Shown here piece by piece: positions 1 to 11,936 of a stretch of DNA of 64,000 nucleotides. The notes below the pieces were generated by a model. That model was not told the DNA's origin, did not search any database, and saw only the letters and a program-made list of their open reading frames with translations. The first letter of the stretch is position 1, and each line of letters starts with the position of its first letter. The stretch lies in the NCBI GenBank assembly GCA_914767715.1, contig OU612066.1, forward strand, positions 17,675,001 to 17,739,000, written 5' to 3'. Both the position numbers and the translations under genes were made by a program. Origin of the DNA: Membranipora membranacea. Taxonomy: Eukaryota; Bryozoa; Gymnolaemata; Cheilostomatida; Membraniporidae.

Positions 1-540
1 TGGAACGCTTACGTGAACAGCACTGCGGCCCAGCGAAACTCAAACCTAGGCTCTGTTAGAAGAAACGTTCTCACTACATCAGAACAGGTTAAGTCAACAG
101 CGTACAAGCAGCTAGTACGCCCTATTCTAGAATACACTTCTGGAGCTTGGGGCTCTGCCTCTGATACTGCCACTAGTCGTCTGGAGGCAGTCCAAACAAG
201 GGCTGCTAGACTGATATGCGGTATCAGACGACCAGCACCACTGGTTTGTTACAGAGGTTGAACCTGCCACCTCTCTCAGAACGCAGATGTCGGCGCAGAC
301 TTGCTATATTTAGCCAGTACCATCATACTAACACTGCCACACTATCAAGATATATACAACCTGCCAAACATTAAACTCCAGCCATAAGCATCCTGACCAA
401 TACCTTCTTTATCAGCACAGCTGGTGAGTGGAAGGGATTACCAACCGACAGCTCGCTTCTTCAGCCCCCAAAAATCTAGGCCCAAAGCTGTTCAGTGTCC
501 AAAATTGTTGCAGACCTGGAAACGTTTCACTGACTAATGA
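1..540 (+). mobile_element. Non-LTR retrotransposon 3' fragment (jockey/CR1-like)
   Basis: The first 240 bases encode the end of a reverse transcriptase ORF with motifs such as RRNVLTTSE, AYKQLVRPILEY and RAARLICGIRR. These match the C-terminal part of the better-preserved LINE on the minus strand near 36.3 kb. The frame then shifts: a second frame continues with QRLNLPPLSERRCRRRLAIF. The element is 5'-truncated by the window edge and inactive. The family assignment (jockey/CR1 group) comes from these residues and is not firm. Confidence 0.8.
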
Positions 541-559
541 GAAACAAGTTTCCCAAGTC

Positions 560-850
560 ACAGCTTGATGCTGGTGACTATGCCGACGAAGGTAAATATA
601 TATGATAGGAACATGGATTCACAGTCGACTCTGCCTTACAACATTGGTGTATGTCTTGTAGTGGCCATCTTGCCTTGGTGTTGTATGAGAGTGAGTCGTA
701 TTGGACTGGGCTGCATAACTCTAACAAAATCCTCTACCATCTATCTATCTATGCATACAGGACAGTGGAGTTTTCTGTAATTAAATCATCATTGCTAGCT
801 GCTTAACCCTTGCCAATGTGAACGGAATCATTAGCAATGTACAATATTAA
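560..850. repeat. Segmental-duplication copy, left unit (paired with about 11.4-11.83 kb)
   Basis: Scattered near-identical stretches (AACATGGATT, TATGAGAG..CGTATTGGACTGG, AATTAAATCATCATTGCTAG) occur in the same order here and at 11430-11805. This marks the start of a tandem duplication that includes gene 1 and gene 2. No gene is seen. The position near 802-809 (TTAACCC) is the uninterrupted equivalent of the small MITE insertion at 11806-11933. Confidence 0.6.
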
Positions 851-1135
851 CAGCAGTCAGGAGTGGTCTGAAGGTTAAGGGTATGGACTTGTGATCTTAT
901 GATCCAGGTTCGATTCCCGGCGCCGGCTGTCATTTCTGATTTGGTACTGGCAAGCCATTCATCCTAGCCAGGTCTGTTCGGATCAGGACCATAAATACAG
1001 GAGGTCTACTGTGTGCTTGCATGCAGTATAAAGATCCCCCTCTGCCTCTTCGAAAAAAGAGTAGCCGGCAACGGCGGGCAAGGGTATAGGGTACTACCCC
1101 ACACAAGCCACCCGAGCTTAAGGGGGCCCGTTAAA
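851..1135 (+). mobile_element. tRNA-derived SINE
   Basis: The head resembles a tRNA gene: an A-box-like TGGTCTGAAGGTTAAGG and a good B box (GGTTCGATTCC) about 45 bases later. The cloverleaf is followed by an unrelated 200-base body ending around 1135. A body fused to a tRNA-like head is the hallmark of a SINE, so I do not call it a tRNA gene. The exact 3' end is uncertain. Confidence 0.6.
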
Positions 1136-1693
1136 TAGGGCGGTCAAATAAGACCTAGTGCATAGAAAAAAAGGTTTGACAGTTAGACCAGAGACTATAG
1201 ATATAGAGACCTTCCACTTGCTATGATAACGTATATAACCGATGCGAACACATTGAAAATTAGGCTCCGCCCCTTTCTGGTGGTAATTGCTTGGAGGTAA
1301 GCGTACCCAGCGCAATGGATTTGCTATCAGAAACTGACAAGGTGAATGATTTTATTGTTTATTTGCATAGGTACATCCACACAAAACTTTGACACTATTT
1401 CAATAGTATCAGCTATGACAAATGAAATTTAAAATCTTAATTTTACATAATATGTGGCCACATGAAAGCACATACAGCATGATACAAAATACTTGAGACA
1501 CAACATACAGAATGATTAGAGTTTATCAATACAAAATAGAATGTCTTTGTAAGCAGAAGGTGTTCACGATTGGAAATTTCACAAAAATGCATGCATAGGA
1601 TTTCAATAATTACAAATACATGTACATACAATAATTACAAATCTTTGGCACTATCTATATCTCAGAAAAATTTAAACCTGCTCAGGATAAATA

Positions 1694-4600
1694 TCACTGG
1701 TGTGTTAATTTCAATACTTTTCTATTTCTGCTATTACCAGCTTTATTTTGCATTATTTTCATCTTTTTTAAAGTGTGATGAATTTTCACCTTAATGAAAT
1801 GTTGGCAAGCACTGAGTACATTATTCAAACAGCTGTTACCATATGCAAAATGATGAGAATTTAGTAAAGGCCAACCAGATATGATCTTGACATAGTTTTT
1901 AACAATGCCGACCTGGTGGTAGTTTTTCTCTCCTATATTATCAGTCAGATTTGTAATGTCTGACAGCAGATTAGTGAGGGGTACTGAAGGTACAATCAGG
2001 CCACTGTTTATTTTATCATATGACTTTTCAGCCACAAATTTCAAAGCTCTTGGGTCATGACTCTCGATATTTTTGTGCAGAAATGTCGCCAGGCAGATCG
2101 GGCAGTTAACATTTTTAAAGAATTTTTTGGTTATGTAACCCCCCATATGGACTACTGAATTTAAATAGATTGTGGACACATTTACATGAGAATGATCACT
2201 GATAACATCTTCTCCGATGCTTGTGACTGAAGAGAATTCATCAGTAAGGCCAGCGCAGAAATTCTCTACAGCGCTGGCATTTTCCCCTTTAATTAGGTCT
2301 GAGAAAAGATGCTCATCAGTATCATCCTCACAAGTAGAATTTTTACCTTTGTAATCCAGCATATTGCTTATTGTGACTTGCAGATAAGCGGCCTTGAACT
2401 GGTCAGAATCAGGGTTGTCTCTGAATCCTCCCAGTCCTCTGATCTGTCCAAACAAGTTTTCTAGGCAATCTTGATTTAAACGATTCTTTCATAGACCAAA
2501 TCTGCCCACAAAAACTTCGAGGCAGATAGGGAGGTCTTCCAGCCCTCAATGCAAGGAATTTGTTTGCGTTTTTGGGTCACCATACATGACAGCTCTATCA
2601 GTGCTTCGTTGGCAAATTTCCAATGGCAATTTGGAGAATGAAATGAATGAATCTCTAAATATTGCCATTTTACAGGCTTGCCTTGCCATATAAACCAGAT
2701 GACTTCATATTGTTTCTTACATTTTTCAAAATGGTGTAAACCTTCAGATTCTGTGCATAAAAATATGGTTGCTCAGGTGTAACTCCTTGAAAAGTGTTGA
2801 TGAATTGCCTGTTTGTAGCGCCTTGATCACAGATGATTGCTCTTACTCGGAGACCTTTAGCATTGAGCTTTCTTATGCCCTCATGAACTAATGTTTGCAG
2901 CATCTTTGCCTTGATTGACCCGGAAGTCAAAAAGTACCCCACTGGCTGCTCCACTTTTTGTACAGTCCACGAACCATAAAACACAAAGCATGGTTGGCCA
3001 CATACTGGGTTCTACCAAAGCCTCCAAAATCTTCCAGGCCTGTAATAGAATCTGTTCGAGGGACATATTTTAACCCACTTTTTATTGCCATCTCATCAAA
3101 TATCAAAACACAGTCGCGATCTTGATCCTTCATTTTGGAAATTTTGGTTTGCAGCGCCTGAAGGACATTAACCTGAAAACCTGGATTTATATTACATCGT
3201 CGCATGAATCTCAATAGAGTTGTTTTTGAGGGTAAAATAAGTATCTTTTTAAGCTGTCTGTAGGCCGTTTTACTTTGAGAGTAGATGGATAGTGCCAGTA
3301 AATTATCACACATTTTATAACGAATTCCTTTTTTCTTCAGTTTGCACATAGATATCTGATCACGTAAAAAAATCACAGTTTTATCACTCACAAAACCTTC
3401 TATCTTCGAAAGTACTTGATCGAGTTCAGAGCTCTTCTTTGCCTCTTTTAGCTCTCGATTTAGTTGAGACACTTTTTTTTCCAGTCGCCATATGCGGCAT
3501 CACATGTTGTTAAGTGTTTTTTTAAGCTTCTTCTTGCGGGGAGATTGTGCATTCAGTGGCGTCTCACCTTCAGATTGATCAGTTAATCTCATATTCCTGG
3601 AAGTGGTGACAGGCGGGGTGCTTGTACTTGTTGAAGGGGTAGAAGTGGTCAGCACTAAGGCTGGAACGGGTTTTGAACCCGGTACAGACCCGTGGGTTCA
3701 ACCACCTCGGGTCAGTACCGGGTCGAGTTGGGTTTAAGCTTGCCGGGTTATAGCTTACTCAAGCCTTGTCAGTCATTTCATTTGCACTACCAAATACTAG
3801 TTATGTCTTTCTACTAGCTGGTCAAAACATCGCTCGATCCAGCAATGTTGTGATCAGCAGTCCAGGACCTTTAACCACCACGCTACTGCATTTATATGAT
3901 CATGGGCAATCAAGACTATATCATAATAAAAAACTTTGTATTCCAACTACGTGTAAAAATGGGAATTGCCGCCATTTATGTGTGGTGGGGCAACTCCAAA
4001 GTGCTATATATCATGGCTATTAGAATTTGACTAATATTCAATGTAGCAGTATGCCAAATCCTATGGCAATATCCATTTCGATGTAAAATGATCTTGAGAT
4101 CCAATATGGGAGCCTAGAACAGCAACTTTGCCGATAACAGTTTTTGTATCTCAGGGAATGGGGGTTATCATGTAATAAGTTTGAATGTTATGACTGCGGT
4201 ACTTTGTGTATTCTTTGTATGAATGAATTCAATATTTTACAACGGCTCAGCAATAAATAGGTTCAGTAGCTCTGTTTCACCCTACTCGAACCCGACCTGG
4301 CCCGCCCGGTCCTGAAAGATAGCCAAAACCCGGAAACCCGACCCGGTTCTGGTTTTGTGAACCCGTTCCAGCCTTAGTCAGCACCATGCGAGATCCTATG
4401 CGAAAAAGATAATTACGGGTCATCAGTAGGAGAGAATGGAAAGGTATTCACATTAGAAAAAATAAACTTAGCCAGCCCTATCAGCTGAGTGCAATATTCA
4501 TTTAATATTTCATACTACTTAAACATCGGAAACTTACTTTTATCAGCCACAGTGATGTTTCTTTTCTTTGGTTCTCTTCGTTTGCTAGACACAGAGTTTG

Positions 4601-5124
4601 GCGGGTTGGGTACGTTAAAGATGGTTGGTCTAGCATTACCATTTAGTCTTGTCTTCTCGGTATTAGTAAACTGTGAGTCTTCAAAATGCACGGAGCACAA
4701 CCTGTAGTTTTTGTAAAGTACTTCAGCAGCTAACTTCAATAGATCCTCTCGGCGCATGTTTTGTACCCATCGACGGCTCCTGTGGTGGCAAGAAAAAGAA
4801 GAAAATTCATTGCCAGGCTAGCTACTTGTAAACGCTCCCGACATCATTTGACAGATTTTTTGCTAAAATTGTCTTACACGCTTTGCAATACTAAGCATGA
4901 AGTATTTTGATTTATTTAGTTATGGTTGTTTCCAGATGTGAATTTGATCTTTTTTCCTGTATTCCTCATAAATGCTGTCATATTTAATGATTCGGTGGAT
5001 ACATATGTGACACTTACCTTAAAGGTTCTTTTGGATTGGGAAAGCGGAACATCTTAACTTTGATGCCATTTACTTTAGTTTTTAGTGAGTTTGTACAGTT
5101 GATGGCAGCACATCCAGTCACCAT
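1694..5124 (-). pseudogene. THAP-domain P-element transposase, broken
   Basis: Three exons are visible. Exon 1 (5018-5124, ATG at 5124) encodes the first zinc cysteines, CAAINC, and MFRFPNP, and ends at AAG|GTAAGT in phase 2. Exon 2 (4538-4779) completes the THAP finger with CSVHF and ARPTIF and ends AAAA|GTAAGT in phase 1. Exon 3 runs from 4395 to the stop at 1694. It contains a basic coiled-coil stretch, an RNase-H-like LIFDEMAIK with a catalytic-type Asp, a second Asp in IICDQGATNR, and the late LENLFGQIRG region. Lesions are an in-frame TGA at 3500-3502, frameshifts near 2950, 2690 and 2475, and the hAT MITE inside exon 3. Joining across one copy of that MITE's target site keeps the frame open. 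The host would no longer make active transposase from this copy. Confidence 0.88.
3648..4384. mobile_element. hAT-like MITE nested in the P element
   Basis: The inverted ends start TAAGGCTGGAACGGGTT at 3656 and return as its complement ending at 4376. The 8-bp direct repeat GTCAGCAC flanks both sides (3648-3655 and 4377-4384), as expected for hAT insertions. Subterminal runs rich in AACCCG repeat several times near both ends. The interior has no convincing transposase. It lies in the third exon of the P transposase, so it inserted later. Confidence 0.88.
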
Positions 5125-5719
5125 GATCACAACTTTTAGCGTGTATTATTTTATCACAACTAATTGGTGATATTATTCACAAAAATTTTCAGCAGCTCTT
5201 TCTCGTGTTAATAGATGTCTTATCTTTGTCAATTGACTTGACTTAAATGTGAAAAGTAGCATTTGGATTTCATTTTTATAGACTTCATTGACATTAGTAA
5301 AAGGAATCCCCTTGTCCTCACAGATGATAAACAACTCATCACAGCACCTATCCTTATATGTCAGGTCATCATTAATCACAGTGGCCAACTATGATAGATT
5401 TTACTGCCTCCTCCCCCCTTACTTTCTTACAAAAATACAGGCTTGTGTAATGTTCAACTCTGGCTTAGAATGCAATAGCAGTTGGTTGTGACTTTGTTGT
5501 TGTCTGATCTGGTTTTGTCACCAAGATTGAGGTTATTTGTCACAAATAACTCAGGTGAAAAACCTGAAATTTCATTGAGAAAGCCATTGATTGCTGTTTG
5601 AGGCAGCAGACGTTAACTTTACAACCAGAAGTGGGCGTGACCGTTAAATAACACTGATTGGCTATTCGCATTTTATGCACAAGTGGAAGGTCTCTATATC
5701 TATAGTCTCTGGTTAGACC

Positions 5720-7640
5720 AGAATACATCTGATAAACAACGAATGCATGCTGTTTATTGAGTTAGAGTAGCTGCAGCACAAGTTATAAGCCAATTGGTCC
5801 AATAATAATGGTTGTAACTCTTTGATTTGCTAGCTGTTCAAGTATTGCCACTTTCAACGATTAAAAATCCTCAACAGTTGAACAGCTGTCAAGCCCATAG
5901 GGTTATCCCCTCTCTATGGTCAAGCCTTCTCTTACATGAGAAGGTGACTGCGAATGATTGAACAGCAGCCAGGTTTCAATTAGAACAGTCGCTGGCATTG
6001 GTCACTAAAATCTGTCGTTAAATAGTAATTTATATGAGATTAATCAATAAACATAGTGACCATTGATATGAAATTGATTATATATCAGTGATAGTGACTG
6101 CTATTGAAAACTTACCCACTTAGAAGGTAGCAACTGATTCTAATGACCATCATGAGTGGGCTCTTAAAAGTTAGCACTAAAACAATGGTTATTGAATCAG
6201 TTTTTACGACGACTTGTCTTGCATTTGCATAGGCGCAGCACACAAAATAATTACTTATGTTTTCTATACAATCTGCATGACATTGTGCATAACACAATGC
6301 TATGAGTGAACGACCAGTTAGTGAATGTTATAATTGAAACTGGCTTACTAGCCTGTCTTAACAAGGCTACTGGCTAACATACACCATACCGTTAGGCACC
6401 TGAAACTGGGGTTTATAATTCAAGATATCCTGTGCTGCATTTGCACACAATAGGATCAATATTACGTAGGACATGTAAGACATGTGAACAACCTTTAATC
6501 AACAACGAAGCCTGCCTGATTAATTCAATAAGCGTTGCCTGCTGTGGTGACGTCGAAGGACAACTCCCGGGCTTAATCATGATGCTTTAATTGGCAATAC
6601 ATCCTTATACAGAAAGAAGTCCCCTGTGCTTTTAGAAAAGTTATTAAAAATCTGGAGTATTTTGCTTATGAGCCCCCCTTATGATATCCCACATGAGTAC
6701 ACACATCGAAGACAGAGAGACCGTGCAATCATGACTTTGTCTTGTCGACCGATACCTAAATTAAATACCAAGGTATCCGAGTTCCGAAATGCGTATAACA
6801 TGAATTCTGTAAAAAAGTTTTTGGTGGGTTGATGTATTGACCCTCATGACACCTAAATACAGACTATAAGAACACCTCGAGCCTTAAAACGTCTCACTGT
6901 CCAGGATAACAAAATCCTAATGGAATGGTGGGAATCCCCAGACCACTGTTGTGCGTCTCATATTTTCACAGTATTTGATGTTAATGCCCGAGCACTTGAC
7001 ATAACTATATCATGCAAAACACACAAAATTAGTCTCAGAGCATGCATGCGTGCCTATTTCCCCTTAGTACTTCAGGCCCACCATTAAATCGTATGCAATG
7101 TATCAAGCTATCAGATTTAATTTTATAAATACACCATACCAGACTCATAAAAAATGTAATAATATCATCCTAATTTCCTTCATGGCTGCCACAGCCTGAG
7201 TTAGGGTCTGAGCAAAGCGTGTGTTTGAGGGGTTTTTTGGTGTTTATGGTAGCTGCCTGTAAAAGGATCAAAAATATTTGGATACTCTAACTAGGCGGTG
7301 CTGAATTGTTCTTCACATGATTACTGATGATAGGGTAATTACATAAAAAATAATGCAACTTAACTCTAATTGACGGGACCTTTGTTTAATTGCAAACATC
7401 TTTCATTCACGTCTGTTTAAAAGAACAAGACTGATTACACGATGTTAATTTATTATTTGAAATACATAGTAAACATGTCACGCAGGCGAATTTGAGCAAA
7501 TTTGATTTTGGTAGACCGCAATACTCAATTTGAATGTGTACGTGAATTGCCATGTAGCTTTTCAGGTTTCTGATTACAACTATAATGGATTTACAAAACA
7601 ACTGGTTTGCTACTTGGGACAGAAATTAAAGGCAAGCAAT
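5720..7640. repeat. 3' flank of gene 1, duplicated at 14.34-15.9 kb
   Basis: Long collinear similarity with 14338-15890, for example TTATAAGCCAATTGGTCCAAT, GAAGGACAACTCC, ATGATGCTTTAATTG and CATGGCTGCCACAGC, shows this is part of the tandem unit carrying gene 1. I see no coding gene in it. It includes a copy of a block that recurs between the genes (5790-5855). Confidence 0.7.
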
Positions 7641-7855
7641 GAGTTTTTCTCCTGTGTGTCCTCGTGTGTCATGTCATACATCGCGGTGCTGAAAAGGCAG
7701 TGTGGACGAGCGAATGGTTTTCTCTGGTATGTCTGAGAATGTTAAGATCCATATGTTATAGATATCGGCTTCTATCAGCTCATTCAGGGCAACCAATGCT
7801 TTCTCTCCGCTGTGACTATTCGTGAGCAAACCATACTCAATTGACGGGCAGTCTT
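7640..7855 (-). pseudogene. Decayed zinc-finger remnants downstream of gene 1
   Basis: Beyond the gene 1 stop, minus-strand translation still shows linker fragments such as SHSGEKA and HTGEK spaced like fingers, but the zinc ligands are gone and frames are broken. The ancestral gene therefore had more fingers and was shortened by the present stop. The same fossil tract follows gene 2. Confidence 0.6.
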
Positions 7856-9662
7856 TTATAGTTTTTCTTCAGAATGTTTCAGCATATGCATTTTCAAACT
7901 TCTTTGTTCTATGCTTCTATAAGGGCATTCAGGGCAAGCAAATGGTTTTTCTCCATTAGGTCTATGTGTAAGAATGTGTTGTTTCATATGTGACTGTCTA
8001 CGGCTTCTATGAGGGCATTCAGGGCAAGTAAACGGTTTTTCTCCAGTAGGCATATGTGTCAGAATGTGTCTTTTCAAATGTGATCCATTTGTGCTTCTAT
8101 AAGGGCATTGAGGGCAAGCGAATGGTTTTTCTCCAGTATGAGTCATATAGTGTGTTTTCAAATGCGATTGATTTGTGCTTCTGTACGGGCATTGAGGGCA
8201 AGCAAATGGTTTTTCTCCAGTATGAGACATATTGTGTTTTTTCAAAGTTGCTCGGTCTGTGGTTCTGTAAGGGCATTCAGTGCAAGAGAATGGTTTTTTG
8301 CCAGTATGTGACATCATGTGGCGCATCAGTTTCGATTTATATTTGGTTATATATTTGCAGTATTTACACTTCTTCTTGCAAATATCTTCTATCTGCAAAT
8401 CATGTGGAAGCTCTGTTTTGATATGCAGTGGCTGTTTCGTACCGTCCTCAAGTGTTTCGCCATTATTATACTCTTCTGCTACACCGGTATCGTTGTCAGT
8501 GGTTTGTGAGTATTCTGGGTCACTAGTTAGGCTAGCATCAAACTTTGCAGTATATTCTACCTCAATATTATCCACATATGCTGCAGACTCCATCACTGTT
8601 ATTGTATTAGATGTATGATCATCAAGTGATGACACTGCAGCGAGGACGTCTGTTATTGGTATACTGACTGGATGGTTAGATTGCATCGTCTCTTCTGGAG
8701 ACTGACATATACTGCAGTCTTCATCCTGCGCAGCTTCTGTTAAGAAATATAAACATTATAAACTCATCTTAAAATGGAAGTGTCAGCCCAAAGTTTTTCA
8801 TGTTTGGATCTGCTTCTAGTTTGGTATCCATCCGAACATTTGGGCCCAACTCTGTATACTCGGATAGCAGAGTATTTCAAGATGGTGAATAACAGACAAG
8901 CTGTATGCTGTCTCATTTCTGACAACGCACTTTGGGCAAACAAAAACATTGGTATACAACATGAAATAGTAACATTCTGATAATCATCCTGATAATTAGT
9001 CATCCTGATAATTAGCCTGGGAATCAGGTCAACAATGAGGCCTTGTCTGTATTCTGAATCGTGTTGATATTGTTTGGAGTTGTCTACACAACCAACCTGG
9101 ATAGATAACTTCGAATTGTTGGACTGAATACTAGTCTACCTGATAACGGGCTCTGTTGCCAAGTTATAGCACAACTACATATTTCACGGTGACTACAAAC
9201 AACTTGTTTTTAATCGGAAATTACCTCTGATGAGATTCCTAAAATTGACCTCTAGCTGTTTCTGTATATTGAGAGATAGTCCACCATGTAGTGAGAGTAT
9301 ATCATCACTACCATCACCACACTTTGAGGCTAAGAATGCGACCTGGTATCCTTGCTGGCACACAGACTCAACCTGGAGAAAGCAGTTAATGGCTGTTAAA
9401 CAATGTACCTCATAACAATACCACAATTCACTGTGACTGTAAATCATTTCATTGTTTCCAAATTTATCTTGATCTCTGGTCTCGAGTTTATTTAGATGAA
9501 ATGTAATAATCCACTCTTGTATTGATGGTGTTAGTATTATAGAGCAGCAAACAAACAGATCGTAACCAGAGAAACAATAAAATGTGAAAAACTCACGACT
9601 CCTGAGAGAAGCTGACTGATGAATGCTGTTAGTTTTTGTCCTGTGTCAGAGCTTGCCTCCAT
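7856..9662 (-). CDS. C2H2 zinc-finger protein, array gene 1 (AB domain, 6 fingers)
   Basis: Predicted coding exons: A 9597-9662 (exon starts 9682), B 9225-9372, C 7856-8736; total 364 aa from the exon A ATG. Donors are GTC|GTGAGT and AGAG|GTAATT; acceptors are TTTTGTAG, TCTCCAG and TTAACAG. Residues 1-71 are the unrecognised AB domain (FISQLLSGV, LSLHGGLSLNIQKQLE). Residues 72-194 are an acidic, Ser/Thr-rich linker with one SUMO-like IKTE motif. Six C2H2 fingers fill residues about 195-360, of the form CPxCPYRS..LKxHxxTH with TGEKPFAC linkers. The exon is open upstream of the ATG in the phase of a further coding exon, so the true start may lie upstream; none was found. A linker segment present in gene 2 is missing here. 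Likely a nuclear DNA-binding regulator. Confidence 0.82.
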
Positions 9663-9682
9663 GGTATGACCTAAATCTTTAT

Positions 9683-11080
9683 CTACAAAATATAATTTTA
9701 AAATGTTTTAATCTGACCGAGAACACGAAGTGTGCCAAGTGCCCAGAACACACTTTGTCACATATTGTTCAATTGGAGCCTGGGTAGATGCACATATAGG
9801 CATATATATTCCTAAAAGTGTTTTGTAAATATGTCATGGAGAAGTGTGAATATGCTAATGCTGGTGGTGAAGTGGAAAAATATTCTGCTCGAAAAAGGGG
9901 GTTGATGAACAGCAAAGAATGGTAGGCGAGGCTTGATCTCAGAGCTCTGCATACCACATCATATTCTTATCACAAACAAAAGATCAGACTCGATTATCTG
10001 GTCTGACAAAGAAAAAAACAATTAAAGCCCAAATTGATGGTGCCCTCGAAAGAAAGTCTCTCAATAGCACATGTGAAAAAATTTACTAGGCATGACGATC
10101 TGGCAACACAATGCCGAGACAAATGTTGGAATTAAGAACTACTCGCAATAGAAAGTATGCTGCCTCGGATTTGCGACTGGGTTAGCAACCAAGTTTCTGA
10201 CAAAAGTTGGGCTGTCAGACTGAGAACTCAAACAAGCCACATAAAGCTCAGTTTATGGGTGTATGGATTAATCAACAATATTATGTGTAGACAACAGGGA
10301 AGTAATCCTATAGTTTTTAGGCTTGGGCCTAACACATTTCTTATGGATGTGGATTTGATCAGCGTTAAATTCCCTAGTCATTGGAAGTAGGCGTTGAAGG
10401 CCTCTGTGATCCCATTTGGTGTGGTGATGGTAGTAATGCGTGCCAAACCTGTTGTGATAAATAAGTCTCCGCTAAAAGGCCGTCCACTCATTACCTCTGA
10501 TAAATGGCCATGCACCTGTGCTAAACACCCGTCCGTTATTGCCAACTGCCCATCCGTTTTATACTTAATACACTGTAATGCACTTTCATGTGGCCATCCA
10601 TTTAGCAAGCATTTCAAGTGTTATGTGGCTGCTCACTTTAATTCGTACAAGTGTATTGACTGTACTTATAATGATCTCTGCGATAAGAATACAGATAATT
10701 AGGCATCAGGAGGCATCGGAGCTCAACAACTCTACTGCAACTTTTGTGAATATAAGGGGCCCTGTTGATTAATGCACAGGGTTTGTCACTTACCAAAAAT
10801 GGCAGTAAATGGTGTTGACTGTGCAACAATCTTCAACCCTGACCAGACAACACCCAGGCCGGAGCAGGGGATGCTCAAACCACAGGTACACCCTTACTAG
10901 CATGGATAACACACAGACAGCGGAAACCGCACCAACAGCTTGTAATACAACCAACCATAGGCCTACATGTGCCAGCTGAGAGCAGGAAGAAAGACACACA
11001 ACCTGGTAGACCCAGAGGGTCCGTCAGCATTCATTTTACAGTTCAGTGCCAATGATAATAAATGACACACACATATACAT
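9683..11080. other. Upstream region of gene 1, no clear gene
   Basis: About 1.4 kb with several short open frames but no recognisable domain. The part around 10440-10600 contains phrases (AAATGGCCAT, GCCAACTGCCCATCCGTTTTA) resembling the dispersed repeat seen at 19.6, 34.9 and 49.8 kb. A splice-donor-like TTTTTG|GTAAGTGAC occurs on the minus strand at 10794. No promoter motif was identified. Confidence 0.4.
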
Positions 11081-11411
11081 ATACATTACAAAATAAAGTA
11101 CAGTTCTAAAAGACCCTGTTGGATAGGCCCTGGGGGCCGATGTCAGGGAGACATGCCCCAATGCACCTATGAGAGTTGTGTAACGAAAGGCCATTTGTTT
11201 GGTGAACAAAGGAGTACAATGGCAGGCAAAGTGTGCTTGTCTGAATGCATGCTGGATTCATGTGATTGCATGCTGGGGCGCGTGTATGCTAGGCTCAGCT
11301 CTCTACTTTCGCTACACTCATTTGTGGGTATACACAATCCACCCGCTGCTATGATATGTAAGAACCACTGGTAAAGGGTATTTCATAACTGTACTTTATT
11401 TTGTAATGTAT
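11081..11411. mobile_element. 331-bp MITE, copy 1
   Basis: It starts ATACATTACAAAATAAAGTA and ends with the reverse complement. The inside is nearly identical to 20122-20458 (GGATAGGCCCTGGGGGCCGA, CATGCTGGGGCGCGTGTAT). It sits in an AT-rich microsatellite, so the target duplication cannot be read. It has no coding potential. Its place about 1.4 kb upstream of gene 1 exon A parallels copy 2 upstream of gene 2. Confidence 0.8.
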
Positions 11412-11805
11412 AATATATATATGTTAGTAACATGGATTTACAGTTGATCGCTCTACAACAAATTGGTGGATGTGTACTGGGGCACCTCTTGCCTTGATGC
11501 TGTATGAGAGCCGTATTGGACTGGGTACCTGAAATATGTCTTAGAACACAACATGGGCTCCTCAACTAATCAAAATCATCTACCATCCATCTATTCTCCC
11601 TGATCTATCTATGCCTCTGACTATTTATTTATTTGTTCAAAGAAGTTTTCTAGAAAGTTTACAGATAACAGAGTAGTTAAAAAGTAACTTCTTGACCTCT
11701 ATCTATGACTATGAATGAGTTTTTCATAAAAGTTGCTACTCTTCTGCTCATGGATGGGCCATACAAAACTAGACTTTTGCTGTAATTAAATCATCATTGC
11801 TAGTT
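11412..11805. repeat. Segmental-duplication copy, right unit
   Basis: Collinear with 595-800 (see that entry). An extra block, with ATTTATTTATTTGTTCAAAG at 11624-11643, is absent from the left copy and resembles the retroelement-like tail at 63.1 kb. No gene is seen. Confidence 0.5.
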
Positions 11806-11933
11806 GTTAAACCCATAGGCATCTGGAGTTACAAGCATGCATAATTTGCCCATGTTCAGTATCAACCACCCTACCCTGGACATGATGAGCAAATTATGCA
11901 TGCATGTAACTGCAGATGCCTATGGTTAAACCC
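11806..11933. mobile_element. 110-bp MITE with 9-bp target duplication
   Basis: GTTAAACCC occurs on both sides (11806-11814 and 11925-11933). The insert 11815-11924 begins ATAGGCATCTGGAGTTACA and ends with its imperfect complement. The left duplicated unit has a single TTAACCC at the matching place near 802-809, an empty site. Confidence 0.75.
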
Positions 11934-11936
11934 TAG

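Larger units (their letters stand above)
1182..5719 (-). mobile_element. P-element/THAP9-type DNA transposon, inactive
   Basis: Perfect 31-bp terminal inverted repeats lie at 1190-1220 and 5680-5710. They are flanked by the 8-bp direct repeat GTTAGACC (1182-1189 and 5712-5719), with one extra base at the right end. P elements are known for 8-bp target duplications and similar-length inverted ends. Inside is a spliced THAP-transposase gene on the minus strand. The duplicated unit at 14330-14337 has a single GTTAGACC with matching flanks, an apparent empty site. A 721-bp hAT-like MITE is nested inside. Without it the element is about 3.8 kb. Confidence 0.92.

Noticed and set aside
851-931. tRNA gene
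   Set aside because: Only the A and B boxes are good; the sequence runs into a non-tRNA body, which fits a SINE.
4538-5124. THAP exons as an N-terminal module of an array gene, since the donor is also phase 1
   Set aside because: They lie downstream of gene 1 in the minus direction, inside the P element ends, and splice in frame to the P transposase.
8056-8421. Plus-strand open frames opposite the zinc fingers (also near 16.5, 24.1, 30.5 and 39.4 kb)
   Set aside because: They are antisense shadows of the finger repeats, and share only the mirrored repeat pattern.
10794-10893. Possible upstream coding exon of gene 1 ending TTTTTG|GTAAGTGAC in phase 1, open for about 30 codons (SGLGVVWSGLKIVAQ)
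   Set aside because: Phase and intron length would suit, but the peptide matches no domain I recognise, there is no ATG or clear acceptor, and no paralog has an equivalent.
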